Source: CADCTB01 sp963768975 (GTDB lineage: Bacteria; Actinomycetota; Acidimicrobiia; Acidimicrobiales; AC-14). From it: a DNA stretch of 64,000 nt. The stretch lies in assembly GCA_963768975.1 (NCBI GenBank), contig CAVYKB010000019.1, positions 186,001 through 250,000 of the forward strand, read 5' to 3'. The number at the start of each line of letters is the position of its first letter. Position 1 is the stretch's first letter. Below, one piece after another: positions 35,845 through 44,051 of this stretch. The translations under genes and the position numbers were made by a program. The notes below the pieces were generated by a model. It was not told the origin of the DNA, searched no databases, and saw only the letters and a program-made list of their open reading frames with translations.

Positions 35845-36355
35845 AACCGACAGGTCGAGGGCCTTGGCGGCCCTGCCAAGCGGTACGACTCCCAGGCCAG
35901 CCAGCTCGGCTCGGCGCATCCCCGTGTCGAGGAGGAGGCGGATGACGGCGGTGTCCCGTCGGTCCTCGAAGGACGGCGAGGCACAGGTAGCCAGAAGCTT
36001 CTGCAGCTCCTGGTCGCCAATGACGGCGACGGGACGGGACTGGACCTTCGGAAGGGGCCTGCCCAGCAGTGGGTTGTCCTCCCTCTCGCCCTCCTGGACC
36101 AGCCAGGTGAAGAACTGGCGCAGGACGACGTGGTGAATCTGGGTGGTCGCTGCGGCATGGCCCAGCCTCAGCTCCCGCATGTAGGCGGCCGTCTCCGCAG
36201 CAGTGACGGTGCAGGGATCATGGACCGCACACAGGCGGGCCAGGATCGGCAGGTACGTGGAGACGGTGCGGGCAGCCCGCCCGCTGTCCTCCAGGTGAAG
36301 GCGGTACCCGTGAATAATCCAGGTCGGTTCCGTGCGCCTTCGTGTCAGTGGTCAT
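35845..36355 (-). pseudogene. Decayed tyrosine recombinase (integrase)
   Basis: ATG 36355 has a good ribosome site (aggag, 7 bases away), but its frame stops after about 45 codons. One base out of frame, from about 36320, the sequence reads as an integrase: WIIHGYRLHLEDSG, RAARTVSTYLPILARLCA (core-binding domain), FFTWLVQEGEREDNPL, PVAVIGDQELQKLLATC, then RRDTAVIRLLLDTGMRRAEL with the first catalytic Arg. After ELAGL it jumps to GVVPLGRAAKALD, which in intact enzymes comes 20 or more residues later, so an internal deletion is likely. The Lys/His/Arg/His/Tyr part is absent. The remnant ends near 35850, beside the palindromic repeat. Confidence 0.8.
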
Positions 36356-36436
36356 GCAGTGGCTCCTAGGGGTAAAAGCCCTGGTCAGAGGCCCTATCCG
36401 CTTCGTTGGTCTTCCTCGGCGGTAGGCTGAACTCCC

Positions 36437-38077
36437 GTGGCGAAACACATCTTCGTGACGGGCGGGGTAGCGAGTTCGATCGGCAAGGGCCTGACGGCCG
36501 CGTCCCTGGGCCGGCTCCTGAAGACCAGGGGCCTGCGGGTGACGCTGCAGAAGCTCGACCCCTACATCAACGTCGACCCGGGGACCATGAACCCCTCCCA
36601 GCACGGGGAGGTGTTCGTCACCGAGGACGGGGGCGAGACCGACCTCGACCTGGGCCACTACGAGCGGTTCATCGACGAGAACCTCCACCGTGACTCCAGC
36701 GTCACCACCGGCTCGATCTACAGCTCGGTACTGGCCAAGGAACGCCGGGGCGACTACCTGGGCGACACGGTCCAGGTCATTCCCCACATCACCAACGAGA
36801 TCAAGGAGCGCATCCGCCGCCTGGCCACTGACGACATCGATGTCGTCATCACCGAGGTGGGCGGCACGGTGGGCGACATCGAGATCCTCCCGTTCCTCGA
36901 CGCCATTCGCCAGTTCCGCAACGACGTGGGCCGCAACAACGTCGCCTACGTCCACGTCACCCTGGTGCCGTATCTCGGCCCCTCCGGCGAGCAGAAGACC
37001 AAGCCCACCCAGCACTCGGTCACCGAGCTGCGGGCCCGGGGCATCCAGCCCGACACCATCGTCTGTCGCAGCGACCGGCCCATCTCCCTGGGCGTGAAGC
37101 GCAAGATCTCCCTCCTGTGCGACGTGCCCGAGAAGGCGGTCGTCAGCGCGATCGACGCCCGCAACCTCTACGAAATCCCGCTCGTCCTTCACGAGGAGGG
37201 CCTCGACACCTACCTGTGCGAGCTGCTCCAACTCGACGGCCAGGTCCCCGAGCTGGCCGGCTGGAAGCGGCTGGTCCAGCGGGTCGAGGCGTCCACCGCC
37301 CCCGTCCGCATCGGGCTGGTGGGCAAGTACTCCCTGCCCGACGCCTACCTCTCGGTGGTGGAGGCCCTCCGCCACGGCGGCTTCGCCAACGGGGCCCATG
37401 TGCAGATCGACTTCATCGACGCTGGCGAGGTTGAGGGCCTCCTGGTCGACAGCCGCCTGCGCGACCTCGACGGGATCGTCATTCCCGGCGGCTTTGGCCC
37501 TCGGGCCATCGAGGGCAAGATCGCCGCCGCCGGCTACGCCCGCGAGCACGACATCCCCTGCCTCGGCCTCTGCCTGGGCCTGCAGACCATGGTCATCGAC
37601 TTCGCCCGCAACGTGTGCGGCATGGCCGGCGCCAACTCCTCGGAGTTCGACCCCGACTCGCCGTTCCCCGTCATCGACCTCATGGACGAGCAGCGCGAGG
37701 TCGTCGACTTCGGTGGCACCCAGCGCCTCGGGCTGTACCCGGCCCGCCTCCTCGCCGGCTCCCAGGTCGCGGCCGCATACGGCGAGCCCCTGGTCTACGA
37801 GCGCCATCGCCACCGCTACGAATTCAACCCCCGCTACCGCCGGCGCCTCGAAGAGTGCGGCCTGCGCCCGGTGGGCACGTCGCCCGACGATCGCCTCGTC
37901 GAGTTCGTTGAGCTCGACGGCCATCCGTTCTGGATTGGCACCCAGGCCCACCCCGAGTTCAAGAGCCGCCCCGACCGCCCCCATCCGCTTTTCCGGGCAT
38001 TCGTGGCCGCCGCCCTGAGCCGGGCCGAGGGCCGGGCGCCCCACCTCCTCCAACTCGACGACGCTTCCACTGTCTAA
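36437..38077 (+). CDS. pyrG: CTP synthase
   Basis: CTP synthase makes CTP from UTP, ATP and glutamine. The 546-residue product has the normal two-domain layout: an amidoligase domain (1-265) with the P-loop-like FVTGGVASSIGKGLTAASLG and the conserved LQKLDPYINVDPGTMNP, and a glutamine amidotransferase domain with GGFGPR and nucleophile Cys379 (LGLCLGLQ), ending with the His-Glu pair in QAHPEFKS. It starts with GTG 36437. The end of the gene overlaps the likely CTG start of the NUDIX gene. Nothing suggests defects. Confidence 0.97.
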   Translation: MAKHIFVTGGVASSIGKGLTAASLGRLLKTRGLRVTLQKLDPYINVDPGTMNPSQHGEVFVTEDGGETDLDLGHYERFIDENLHRDSSVTTGSIYSSVLAKERRGDYLGDTVQVIPHITNEIKERIRRLATDDIDVVITEVGGTVGDIEILPFLDAIRQFRNDVGRNNVAYVHVTLVPYLGPSGEQKTKPTQHSVTELRARGIQPDTIVCRSDRPISLGVKRKISLLCDVPEKAVVSAIDARNLYEIPLVLHEEGLDTYLCELLQLDGQVPELAGWKRLVQRVEASTAPVRIGLVGKYSLPDAYLSVVEALRHGGFANGAHVQIDFIDAGEVEGLLVDSRLRDLDGIVIPGGFGPRAIEGKIAAAGYAREHDIPCLGLCLGLQTMVIDFARNVCGMAGANSSEFDPDSPFPVIDLMDEQREVVDFGGTQRLGLYPARLLAGSQVAAAYGEPLVYERHRHRYEFNPRYRRRLEECGLRPVGTSPDDRLVEFVELDGHPFWIGTQAHPEFKSRPDRPHPLFRAFVAAALSRAEGRAPHLLQLDDASTV

Positions 38078-38609
38078 GTTCCGCAAGCTCGACGAACGCA
38101 TCGTCTGGCAGGGCACGCTCGTCTCCGCCGGCACCGGGACGTTCGTCGACCCCGACGGGAAAACCTTCGAGCGCGACGTCGTCCACCATCCCGGTGCGGT
38201 GGTCGTCGTGCCGGTGATCGACGGCGACGTGATCCTCGTCCGCCAGTACCGCGCCGCCATCGACGCCGAGCTGCTCGAGGTCCCCGCCGGCAAGCGCGAC
38301 GTCCTCGACGAGCCGGTGGAGCTGACCGCCCACCGGGAGCTGGAGGAGGAGGTTGGTATGCGCGCCGGCTCCATGGTGAAGCTGGCCGAGTTCTATAACT
38401 CGCCCGGCTTCTGCGACGAGCACTCGTTCCTCTTCCTGGCCACCGACCTCACCCCGTGCGCCACCGACTTCCAGGGCCATGAGGAGCAGCACATGACGAT
38501 CGAGCGCGTCCCCCTCGACTCCTTCCCCGGCCTCGTCGCATCTGGCGACCTGACCGACGGCAAGTCGATCATCGCCCTAGCCCTCGCCCGGGAGCACCTG
38601 GCCCGGTAG
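38070..38609 (+). CDS. NUDIX hydrolase, ADP-ribose pyrophosphatase-like
   Basis: A NUDIX enzyme probably splitting ADP-ribose or a similar nucleoside diphosphate derivative. The NUDIX box is HRELEEEVGM preceded by VPAGKRDVLDEP, and the N-terminal domain reads FRKLDERIVWQGTLVSAGTG, VDPDGKTFERDVVHHPGAV, standard for ADP-ribose pyrophosphatases. That domain lies upstream of the first GTG in frame (38199), and no ATG, GTG or TTG precedes it. CTG 38070, which overlaps the end of pyrG, gives 179 residues and a start LSKFRKLDER that fits homologues. Translation is probably coupled to pyrG. Confidence 0.85.
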   Translation: MSKFRKLDERIVWQGTLVSAGTGTFVDPDGKTFERDVVHHPGAVVVVPVIDGDVILVRQYRAAIDAELLEVPAGKRDVLDEPVELTAHRELEEEVGMRAGSMVKLAEFYNSPGFCDEHSFLFLATDLTPCATDFQGHEEQHMTIERVPLDSFPGLVASGDLTDGKSIIALALAREHLAR

Positions 38610-38614
38610 TCCCG

Positions 38615-38664
38615 GTTCTGTGTACTGGAACGGTGCGTTTTTGACGCTCTGCGGTACACGGAAC
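38615..38664. terminator. Hairpin after the pyrG-NUDIX operon
   Basis: GTTCTGTGTAC (38615-38625) pairs with GTACACGGAAC (38654-38664) through 11 base pairs including one G-U. The 28-base loop holds a T-run (38638-38642), and GGAACGGT occurs twice, once in the loop (38627-38634) and once across the 3' arm (38660-38667). It directly follows the NUDIX stop and may terminate the operon, though no T-run follows the stem. Confidence 0.4.
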
Positions 38665-38728
38665 GGTTGATGCGGAACTGTTACGTCGCCGAGAAGGCGC
38701 CGTGACCTGCGATGGGGATCATGATCGC

Positions 38729-39346
38729 ATGACCCCACGAATCCGCGCCCGACTCGCCCTCGCCGCCGCCATCACCGCCGCGGTCGTCACCGCCGGCGTG
38801 GTGCCGGCGGGAGCCGGCCCGGAAGGCCGGCTCCGACGGGTGGCCGGCGCCGCCTCCAGCCCCACCTGCGGGATCACCTGGGGCAGCCTGGCCAAGACCG
38901 CGCCCCAGGGCACCCAGGCCACCGTCAGCGGCGCCCGCACCGGCCGCCACAGCTGCTACGACCGGCTGGTCATCGATCTCGCCGGCGGCGCCGCCGGCGG
39001 CTACGACGTCCGCTACGTCGACCCGCCCCTTCGGGCCGACGGCTCCGGCGACCCGCTGTTCGTCGCCGGCGGCGCCCTCCTCCAGGTCGTGGTCCGGGCG
39101 CCGGCGTACACCGCCGCCGGCGTCTCGACCGTGCCGTGGCCCAGCGTCGGCCACCCGATCACCCGCCCCGACCAGTTCGACGCCGGCGGCTACCGGACCC
39201 TCGAGGACCTGGTGTGGGCGGGCAGCTTCGAGGGCCAGTCGACCTTCGGGCTCGGCGTGCGGGCCCGGCTTCCCTTCCGGGTCTTCACCCTCGAGGGCCC
39301 CGGCGCCGGCTCCCGCGTCGTTGTCGACGTCGCCCACCGCTGGTAG
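38729..39346 (+). CDS. Secreted AMIN-like domain protein
   Basis: An exported protein of about 205 residues from ATG 38729 (an upstream in-frame start at 38702 is also possible; gggga lies about 10 bases before 38729). Residues 1-35 form a signal peptide with an Ala-rich core. The mature protein has the AMIN-like layout: GRHSCYDRLVIDLAG, YDVRYVDPPLRADGSG, GALLQVVVRAPAY, RTLEDLVWAGSFEGQSTFGLGV and a terminal RVVVDVAHRW. AMIN-type domains target proteins to the cell envelope or peptidoglycan. The two Cys residues could form a disulfide. The function is unknown. Confidence 0.8.
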   Translation: MTPRIRARLALAAAITAAVVTAGVVPAGAGPEGRLRRVAGAASSPTCGITWGSLAKTAPQGTQATVSGARTGRHSCYDRLVIDLAGGAAGGYDVRYVDPPLRADGSGDPLFVAGGALLQVVVRAPAYTAAGVSTVPWPSVGHPITRPDQFDAGGYRTLEDLVWAGSFEGQSTFGLGVRARLPFRVFTLEGPGAGSRVVVDVAHRW

Positions 39347-39372
39347 GCCCACGCTCGGCCGTTCGCCGGCGG

Positions 39373-39846
39373 CTATTCAGCCGGCAGCCACCCGAAGGCC
39401 ACGGCGGTGTTGCGCAGGATGTCCATGAGCTGCGGCTCGATGCCGAACCGCTCCTCTCCGATCCGCAGCGACCGGTCCAGGCTGCCGTCCGCATGGCGCT
39501 CGGTAGCCGCCCGCCAGTCGGCCAGCATCTCGATCACATCGACCAGCGTCATGCCGGCGATGCCGTCGTCGAAGTGCTCCGGGTGGTGGCGGTTGGCGCC
39601 GTAGTGGTGGACGAGCACGTCGCCGATATCGGCCAGCGACGACTTGTACTCCTCCGAGCCGTAGGTGCTGGACTGCAGCCTGGGCGTCACCCGGTCGAAG
39701 ACCGCCTTCTCCGGCGGCTCCATCTTCGACAGGTCGTGGCGGGTCACCCGGCTCTGGAGGGCGACAATCACCTGGAGCAGCAGCTCGTCGACCCGCCGGG
39801 AGTGCCGCATCGTGTCCAGTGTCGAGTCGTACTCTCCCTGGTCCAT
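39373..39846 (-). CDS. DUF5662 family protein
   Basis: A 157-residue protein starting MDQGEYDSTLDTMRHSRRV. It contains VTRHDLSKMEPPEKAVFD, YKSSLADIGDVLVHHYGANRHHPEHFDDG and MTLVDVIEMLADWRAATERH, a His/Asp-rich helical pattern that matches DUF5662 and resembles an HD-like metal site. No function is established for the family. It lies tail-away from the AMIN-like gene and is divergent from the ECF sigma gene. The longer open frame upstream runs antiparallel through the sigma factor and is not coding. Confidence 0.8.
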   Translation of the reverse strand: MDQGEYDSTLDTMRHSRRVDELLLQVIVALQSRVTRHDLSKMEPPEKAVFDRVTPRLQSSTYGSEEYKSSLADIGDVLVHHYGANRHHPEHFDDGIAGMTLVDVIEMLADWRAATERHADGSLDRSLRIGEERFGIEPQLMDILRNTAVAFGWLPAE

Positions 39847-39892
39847 GAAGGAGGGAGCGTAGCGGTCGCTCCCCGGCGTACGCTCCCGATCA

Positions 39893-40480
39893 GTGGACGA
39901 CGCCGACCTCGTCCTGAAGCTGCGGGCCGGCGACGAGGAGGCCTTCCGGCTACTCGTCGGGCGCCACCACGCGTCACTGCTGCGCCTGGCCCAGACGATG
40001 GTACCTAGCCGGGCGGTGGCCGAGGAGGTCGTGCAGGATACCTGGCTGGGCCTGGTCAGGGGCATCCACCGGTTCGAGGGACGGTCGTCGCTGAGGACCT
40101 GGCTGTTCCACATCCTGGTGAACCGGGCCCGCAGCACCGGCGCGCACGAGCGCCGGCCGGCGATGGGCCAAACGGCCGGCCCGGTGGTGGATCCGGACCG
40201 CTTCGGGCCCGACGGCGGCTGGGCCGACCCGCCCGTGCCCTGGCCGGACGACGTGGACGACCGCCTGGTGGCTGCCCAGCTGGCCGAGCGCATCCGTCCG
40301 CGGATCGACGAGCTGCCCGAGATGCAACGCCAGGTCGTAATGCTCCGCGATATCGAGGGACTGACCGCGGAGGAGGTGTGCAGCTTGCTCGGGCTCACCG
40401 AAGGGAACCAGCGAGTGCTGCTGCACCGAGGTAGGTCCCGCCTCCGGGGCATGCTGGAACTCGAGATGGGGAAGGGCTGA
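39893..40480 (+). CDS. ECF-type RNA polymerase sigma factor
   Basis: A 195-residue extracytoplasmic-function sigma factor. Region 2 includes AEEVVQDTWLGLVRGIHRFEGRSSLRTWLFHILVNRAR, which binds the -10 box and core polymerase, and region 4 has LPEMQRQVVMLRDIEGLTAEEVCSLLGLTEGNQRVLLHRGR, the -35-reading helix-turn-helix. The linker between them is long and Pro-rich (DRFGPDGGWADPPVPWPDD). A zinc anti-sigma gene starts five bases after its stop, so the two form a sigma/anti-sigma unit. Confidence 0.95.
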   Translation: MDDADLVLKLRAGDEEAFRLLVGRHHASLLRLAQTMVPSRAVAEEVVQDTWLGLVRGIHRFEGRSSLRTWLFHILVNRARSTGAHERRPAMGQTAGPVVDPDRFGPDGGWADPPVPWPDDVDDRLVAAQLAERIRPRIDELPEMQRQVVMLRDIEGLTAEEVCSLLGLTEGNQRVLLHRGRSRLRGMLELEMGKG

Positions 40481-40484
40481 CGCC

Positions 40485-40739
40485 GTGAGACTGCGCCGCC
40501 GTCCCCCCGCGCTGGCCTGCCGCCAAGCGGTCGAGCTGGTCACCGACTATCTCGAAGGCGCGCTGACAAGGCGCGACCGGGACCGTCTGGAGACCCACCT
40601 CGCCGCCTGCCCCCATTGCACCGAGTACCTGGCCCAGATGCGCCGCACGCTCGACCTCCTGGGCCGCATCGAGCCCGAGGAGCTGGCCCCGGAGGTGCAG
40701 GACGAGCTGGTGGCCCTCTACCGCCGCTGGCAGTCGTAA
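40485..40739 (+). CDS. Zinc-finger anti-sigma factor
   Basis: An 84-residue anti-sigma protein with the ZAS zinc motif: Cys12, then His38-x3-Cys42-x2-Cys45 (THLAACPHC). It has no transmembrane segment, so it is a soluble ZAS protein like RsrA-type regulators, often thiol-redox sensitive. The GTG start lies five bases after the sigma-factor stop. It most likely binds and holds the neighbouring ECF sigma factor until a signal changes its zinc site. Confidence 0.9.
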   Translation: MRLRRRPPALACRQAVELVTDYLEGALTRRDRDRLETHLAACPHCTEYLAQMRRTLDLLGRIEPEELAPEVQDELVALYRRWQS

Positions 40740-40783
40740 AGATTTCCTTGTAACGAGCCTCGCGCCGGCCGGACAGTAGGGGC

Positions 40784-41659
40784 GTGGAAGCGCCCCTCGC
40801 CCCGAACCGGGCTCGAGACGACCGGGTGCTGCGCTCGACGCGCGCCGTGTCGATCGTCATTGTGCCCATCCTGACGGCCGCCTTCGTGATCCTGTTCCTG
40901 TTCCCCGGCCAGACCCGCACTCTCTGGGGCTGGACGATCCGCTCCCGCATGAGCTGCATGTTCATGGGCGGCGGCTACCTGGCCGGCGCTCTGTTCTTCT
41001 ACCGGGCGTCGCGAGCCAAGGAGTGGCACCGGCTCGGGCCCGGGATCATCGCCACCACGGTCTTCGCCGGCGCCCTGGGCGTGGCCACCTTCCTCCACTG
41101 GGACGAGTTCAACCACGACCACGTCTCCTTCTGGGCGTGGCTGGTCCTGTACATCACCACCCCGCTGCTCCTGCCCCTCCTGTACGTGAAGAACCGCCAG
41201 TTCGACCCCGGGACGGCCTCGCCGGACGATGCCCCTATCCCGCGGTGGATCCGCACGACGCTGACCGTCATGGGCGCGGCCCAGTTGCTGTTCGCGATCA
41301 CGCTGTTCTTCCGGCCGTCGCTGTTCCAGGCCGACTGGCCGTGGACGCTCTCCACCGTCAGCGCCCGGTCGCTCGCCGGCTTCGCGTCCTTCCCGGCCAT
41401 CACCTACCTGGCCTTCGCCTTCGAGCGCCGGTGGAGCGCACTGCGCTGGCCGTTCGAGACCGCCATCGCCGGCGTCGCCCTCATCGCCGTGGGCGCGGCC
41501 CGCTCGTCGGGCGACTTCACCGACGGCACCCTGGCCTGGCTGTGGCGGGCCGGCCTGCTCGGCGCCCTCGCCTTCCTGGTCTTCATCTGGCTCACGATGC
41601 GCCGGGAGGTACGGTCACACCATGATCGTGGGGGTGCCGGCGGAGACGAAGGAGGGTGA
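40784..41659 (+). CDS. Polytopic membrane protein of unknown function
   Basis: A 291-residue integral membrane protein with about eight hydrophobic helices (starting VSIVIVPILTAAFVILFLFPG and ending AFLVFIWLTM). The cytoplasmic tail, RREVRSHHDRGGAGGDEGG, is encoded in the overlap with the alanine dehydrogenase gene (38 bases), so its last residues may be a by-product of the overlap. I do not recognise a family. It follows the sigma/anti-sigma pair on the same strand by 44 bases and could be co-transcribed, but nothing shows it is part of the signalling unit. Confidence 0.75.
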   Translation: MEAPLAPNRARDDRVLRSTRAVSIVIVPILTAAFVILFLFPGQTRTLWGWTIRSRMSCMFMGGGYLAGALFFYRASRAKEWHRLGPGIIATTVFAGALGVATFLHWDEFNHDHVSFWAWLVLYITTPLLLPLLYVKNRQFDPGTASPDDAPIPRWIRTTLTVMGAAQLLFAITLFFRPSLFQADWPWTLSTVSARSLAGFASFPAITYLAFAFERRWSALRWPFETAIAGVALIAVGAARSSGDFTDGTLAWLWRAGLLGALAFLVFIWLTMRREVRSHHDRGGAGGDEGG

Positions 41660-42734
41660 GCACCGGGTCGCGCTGACGCCCGACGGCGTGCGCGAGCTGG
41701 CCGCCCACGGCCACCAGGTCCTGGTCGAGGCCGGCGCCGGCGACGACTCCTCCCTTCCCGACGCCGAGTACGCCGCCGCCGGCGCCACCGTCGTCACCGC
41801 AGACGACGCCTGGGCCGCCGAGCTGGTGGTCAAGGTCAAGGAGCCCCAGCCCGCTGAGCTCGGCTACCTGCGCCCCGACCTCGTGCTCCTCACCTACCTG
41901 CACCTGGCCGCCGAGCCCGAGGTCGCCCAGGCCCTGCTCGACCGCAAGACCACGTCGCTGGCCTACGAGACGGTCCAGGTGGAGGGAGGAGGGCTGCCGC
42001 TGCTGGCGCCCATGAGCGAGGTCGCCGGCCGCATGGCCACCCAGATCGGCGCCCATTTCCTGGAGCGCGACGGCGGGGGGCGGGGCGTGCTGCTCGGCGG
42101 GGCGCCCGGTGTGCGCCCGGCCCGGGTGGTCGTGATCGGCGCCGGCAACGTGGGATGGAACTCGGCGTGGATCGCCCAGGGCATGGAGGCCGAGGTCCTG
42201 CTGCTGGACCGCAGCATCGACCGCCTGCGCTTCGTCGACCAGATCCACAAGGGCCGGATCATGACGCTGGCGTCCAACCGCGGCGCCGTGGAGCGGGCCG
42301 TGGCCGACGCGGATCTGGTCATCGGTGCCGTGCTCGTCGCCGGCGGCCGGGCTCCGGTGGTCGTCACCGACGACATGGTGCGCGGCATGAAGCAGGGGGC
42401 GGTGATCGTCGACATCGCCATCGACCAGGGCGGCTGCGTGGAAACCATTCGCGAGACCACCCACGCCGACCCCGTCTACGAGCTGCACGGCGTCTTGCAC
42501 TACGGGGTCGGAAACGTGCCGGCGGCGGTGCCCCACACGTCGACCTACGCCCTGACCAACGCCACCCTGCCCTACATCGCCGCGGTCGCCGAACACGGGC
42601 CCCTGGCCGCCGCCGGCCGCGATCCTGCGCTCGCCGCCGGCGTGAACACCGCCGGCGGTCACCTCACCAATCAGGCGGTGGCCGAAGCTCTCAGCCTCCC
42701 GGCCATGGAGCCCCTCACCGCCCTCTCGGGGTGA
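41622..42734 (+). CDS. ald: Alanine dehydrogenase
   Basis: NAD-dependent alanine dehydrogenase, interconverting alanine and pyruvate plus ammonia. The 370-residue product has the family N-terminus VGVPAETKEGEHRVALTPDGV, the conserved VKVKEPQPAEL with the catalytic Lys, TYLHLAAEPE with His, and the NAD-binding loop VVVIGAGNVGWNSAW. VDIAIDQGGCVET is diagnostic. ATG 41622 lies inside the end of the membrane-protein gene. It may help assimilate or release ammonium, matching the nitrogen genes further along. Its stop overlaps xerD. Confidence 0.95.
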   Translation: MIVGVPAETKEGEHRVALTPDGVRELAAHGHQVLVEAGAGDDSSLPDAEYAAAGATVVTADDAWAAELVVKVKEPQPAELGYLRPDLVLLTYLHLAAEPEVAQALLDRKTTSLAYETVQVEGGGLPLLAPMSEVAGRMATQIGAHFLERDGGGRGVLLGGAPGVRPARVVVIGAGNVGWNSAWIAQGMEAEVLLLDRSIDRLRFVDQIHKGRIMTLASNRGAVERAVADADLVIGAVLVAGGRAPVVVTDDMVRGMKQGAVIVDIAIDQGGCVETIRETTHADPVYELHGVLHYGVGNVPAAVPHTSTYALTNATLPYIAAVAEHGPLAAAGRDPALAAGVNTAGGHLTNQAVAEALSLPAMEPLTALSG

Positions 42735-43663
42735 CCGCGTCCCTCCCGCTGGAGATGGAGGAGATGTTGTCGTGGCTGGGGGTGGAACGCGGCCGCTCGG
42801 CCAACACCCTTGCCGCGTATCGCCGGGACCTGGCCGCCTACAACGAGTTCCTCACCGGCCGGAACCTCACGCCGGCTTCCGTCACCGAGCCCGTCATTGA
42901 GGACTACCTCGCGTACCTCCGGGCCGCGGGCCGGGCGCCGGCGTCGGTAGCTCGGGCGCTGGTCTCGGTGCGGTCGCTCCATCGCTTCCTTGAGGACGAA
43001 GGCCGAGCGGCCACCAACCCGGCCGGCGACGTCCAGCGTCCCAAGGTTCCGTCGGGGCTGCCCAAGGCGCTGTCGGAGGAGGAGGTGCTGTCGCTGCTCG
43101 GCGCAGTCACCGGCGACGACCCCGTCGCTCGTCGCGACCGGGCCATCCTCGAGATCCTCTACGGCTGCGGCCTCCGGGTGTCCGAGTTGGTCGGGCTCAG
43201 CCTGGTCGACCTGGACCTGGGGTCCCACCTGCTGCGAGCGTTCGGGAAGGGGTCGAAGGAGCGGGTGGTTCCCGTCGGCCGCCTGGCCACCGACGCCCTG
43301 ACCGCCTGGCTCAGCCCCAGGGGCCGTGACCAGCTCGTTCCCGAGCGCTGGGCCCGCCGGGGCGACGCCGAGGCCGTGTTCCTCAACACCCGTGGCGGCC
43401 GCCTGTCCCGCCAGGGGGCGTGGGGCATCGTACGCGGCCACGGCGACGCCGCCGGGCTCGGCGACCGGTTGTCGCCGCATGTCCTCCGCCACTCCTGCGC
43501 CACCCACATGCTCGACCACGGCGCCGACATCCGGGTGGTCCAGGAACTGCTCGGCCACGCGTCGATCTCGACCACCCAGGTGTACACCAAGGTGTCGGCC
43601 ACCAGGCTCCGGCAGATCTACGAGTCGGCGCATCCTCGCGCCAAGCGGAGGCTGCCCGAGTAG
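42731..43663 (+). CDS. xerD: Tyrosine recombinase XerD
   Basis: A 310-residue housekeeping tyrosine recombinase that resolves chromosome dimers at dif with XerC and FtsK. All catalytic residues are visible: Arg149 (GLRVSEL), Lys173 (GKGSKERVV), His250 and Arg253 (SPHVLRHSCATHML), His276 (LLGHASISTTQ) and Tyr285 (VYTKV). The N-terminal SAM-like domain (RSANTLAAYRRDLAAYNEFL) is complete. The GTG start overlaps the ald stop. It is intact, unlike the recombinase remnant at 35845-36355. Confidence 0.93.
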   Translation: MTASLPLEMEEMLSWLGVERGRSANTLAAYRRDLAAYNEFLTGRNLTPASVTEPVIEDYLAYLRAAGRAPASVARALVSVRSLHRFLEDEGRAATNPAGDVQRPKVPSGLPKALSEEEVLSLLGAVTGDDPVARRDRAILEILYGCGLRVSELVGLSLVDLDLGSHLLRAFGKGSKERVVPVGRLATDALTAWLSPRGRDQLVPERWARRGDAEAVFLNTRGGRLSRQGAWGIVRGHGDAAGLGDRLSPHVLRHSCATHMLDHGADIRVVQELLGHASISTTQVYTKVSATRLRQIYESAHPRAKRRLPE

Positions 43664-43672
43664 TCTGGCTGT

Positions 43673-44011
43673 GTGTTGAGCGAATCGACCCTTTCGGACC
43701 TGCGCGCGTCCCTGGAGCAGGAGCGCTCCGATCTACGCGCCCGGCTCGCCGAGATGGGCCTGCTCAGCGGGGGTGAGCTGTCGTTCGATCAGAACTTCGC
43801 CGACTCCAGCCAGGTCACCGCCGAGCGCGGTGAGGTGGAGGCCCTGGCCGGCAACCTGCGCGAGTCACTGACCGACGTCGATGCCGCCCTCGTGAAGCTG
43901 GACAACGGCACTTTCGGCGTCTGCGAGAGCTGCGGCGAGCCCATCTCGCCCGACCGCCTGGAGGCCAAGCCCGCAGCCCGCCTCTGCATGACCTGCGCCT
44001 CCAAGCGCTGA
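43673..44011 (+). CDS. DksA/TraR-type zinc-finger protein
   Basis: A 112-residue protein with an N-terminal coiled coil (LRASLEQERSDLRARLAEMG) and a C-terminal C4 zinc finger: Cys84 and Cys87 (GVCESCGEPI), Cys105 and Cys108 (RLCMTCASK). This is the actinobacterial DksA-like form, in which the Asp pair at the coiled-coil tip of E. coli DksA is not obvious. Such proteins reach into the RNA polymerase secondary channel and adjust transcription of stress-related genes. It starts with GTG, ten bases after xerD. Confidence 0.88.
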   Translation: MLSESTLSDLRASLEQERSDLRARLAEMGLLSGGELSFDQNFADSSQVTAERGEVEALAGNLRESLTDVDAALVKLDNGTFGVCESCGEPISPDRLEAKPAARLCMTCASKR

Positions 44012-44024
44012 TCTGGCCCCAACA

Positions 44025-44046
44025 CGTGCACCCGAATGGGCGTGCG
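44025..44046. terminator. Hairpin between convergent dksA-like and flotillin genes
   Basis: CGTGCACCC (44025-44033), loop GAAT, GGGCGTGCG (44038-44046): a nine-position stem with one mismatch and two G-T pairs, in the 40-base gap between two convergent genes. It could stop transcription from both sides. There is no strong T-run. Confidence 0.4.
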
Positions 44047-44051
44047 CGAAA

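Noticed and set aside
35270..36436. Prophage or genomic island
   Set aside because: Only a decayed recombinase and repeats are present; no structural, replication or cargo genes and no tRNA attachment site are visible.
42731..43663. Phage integrase
   Set aside because: Length, intact catalytic set and position after ald match housekeeping XerD.
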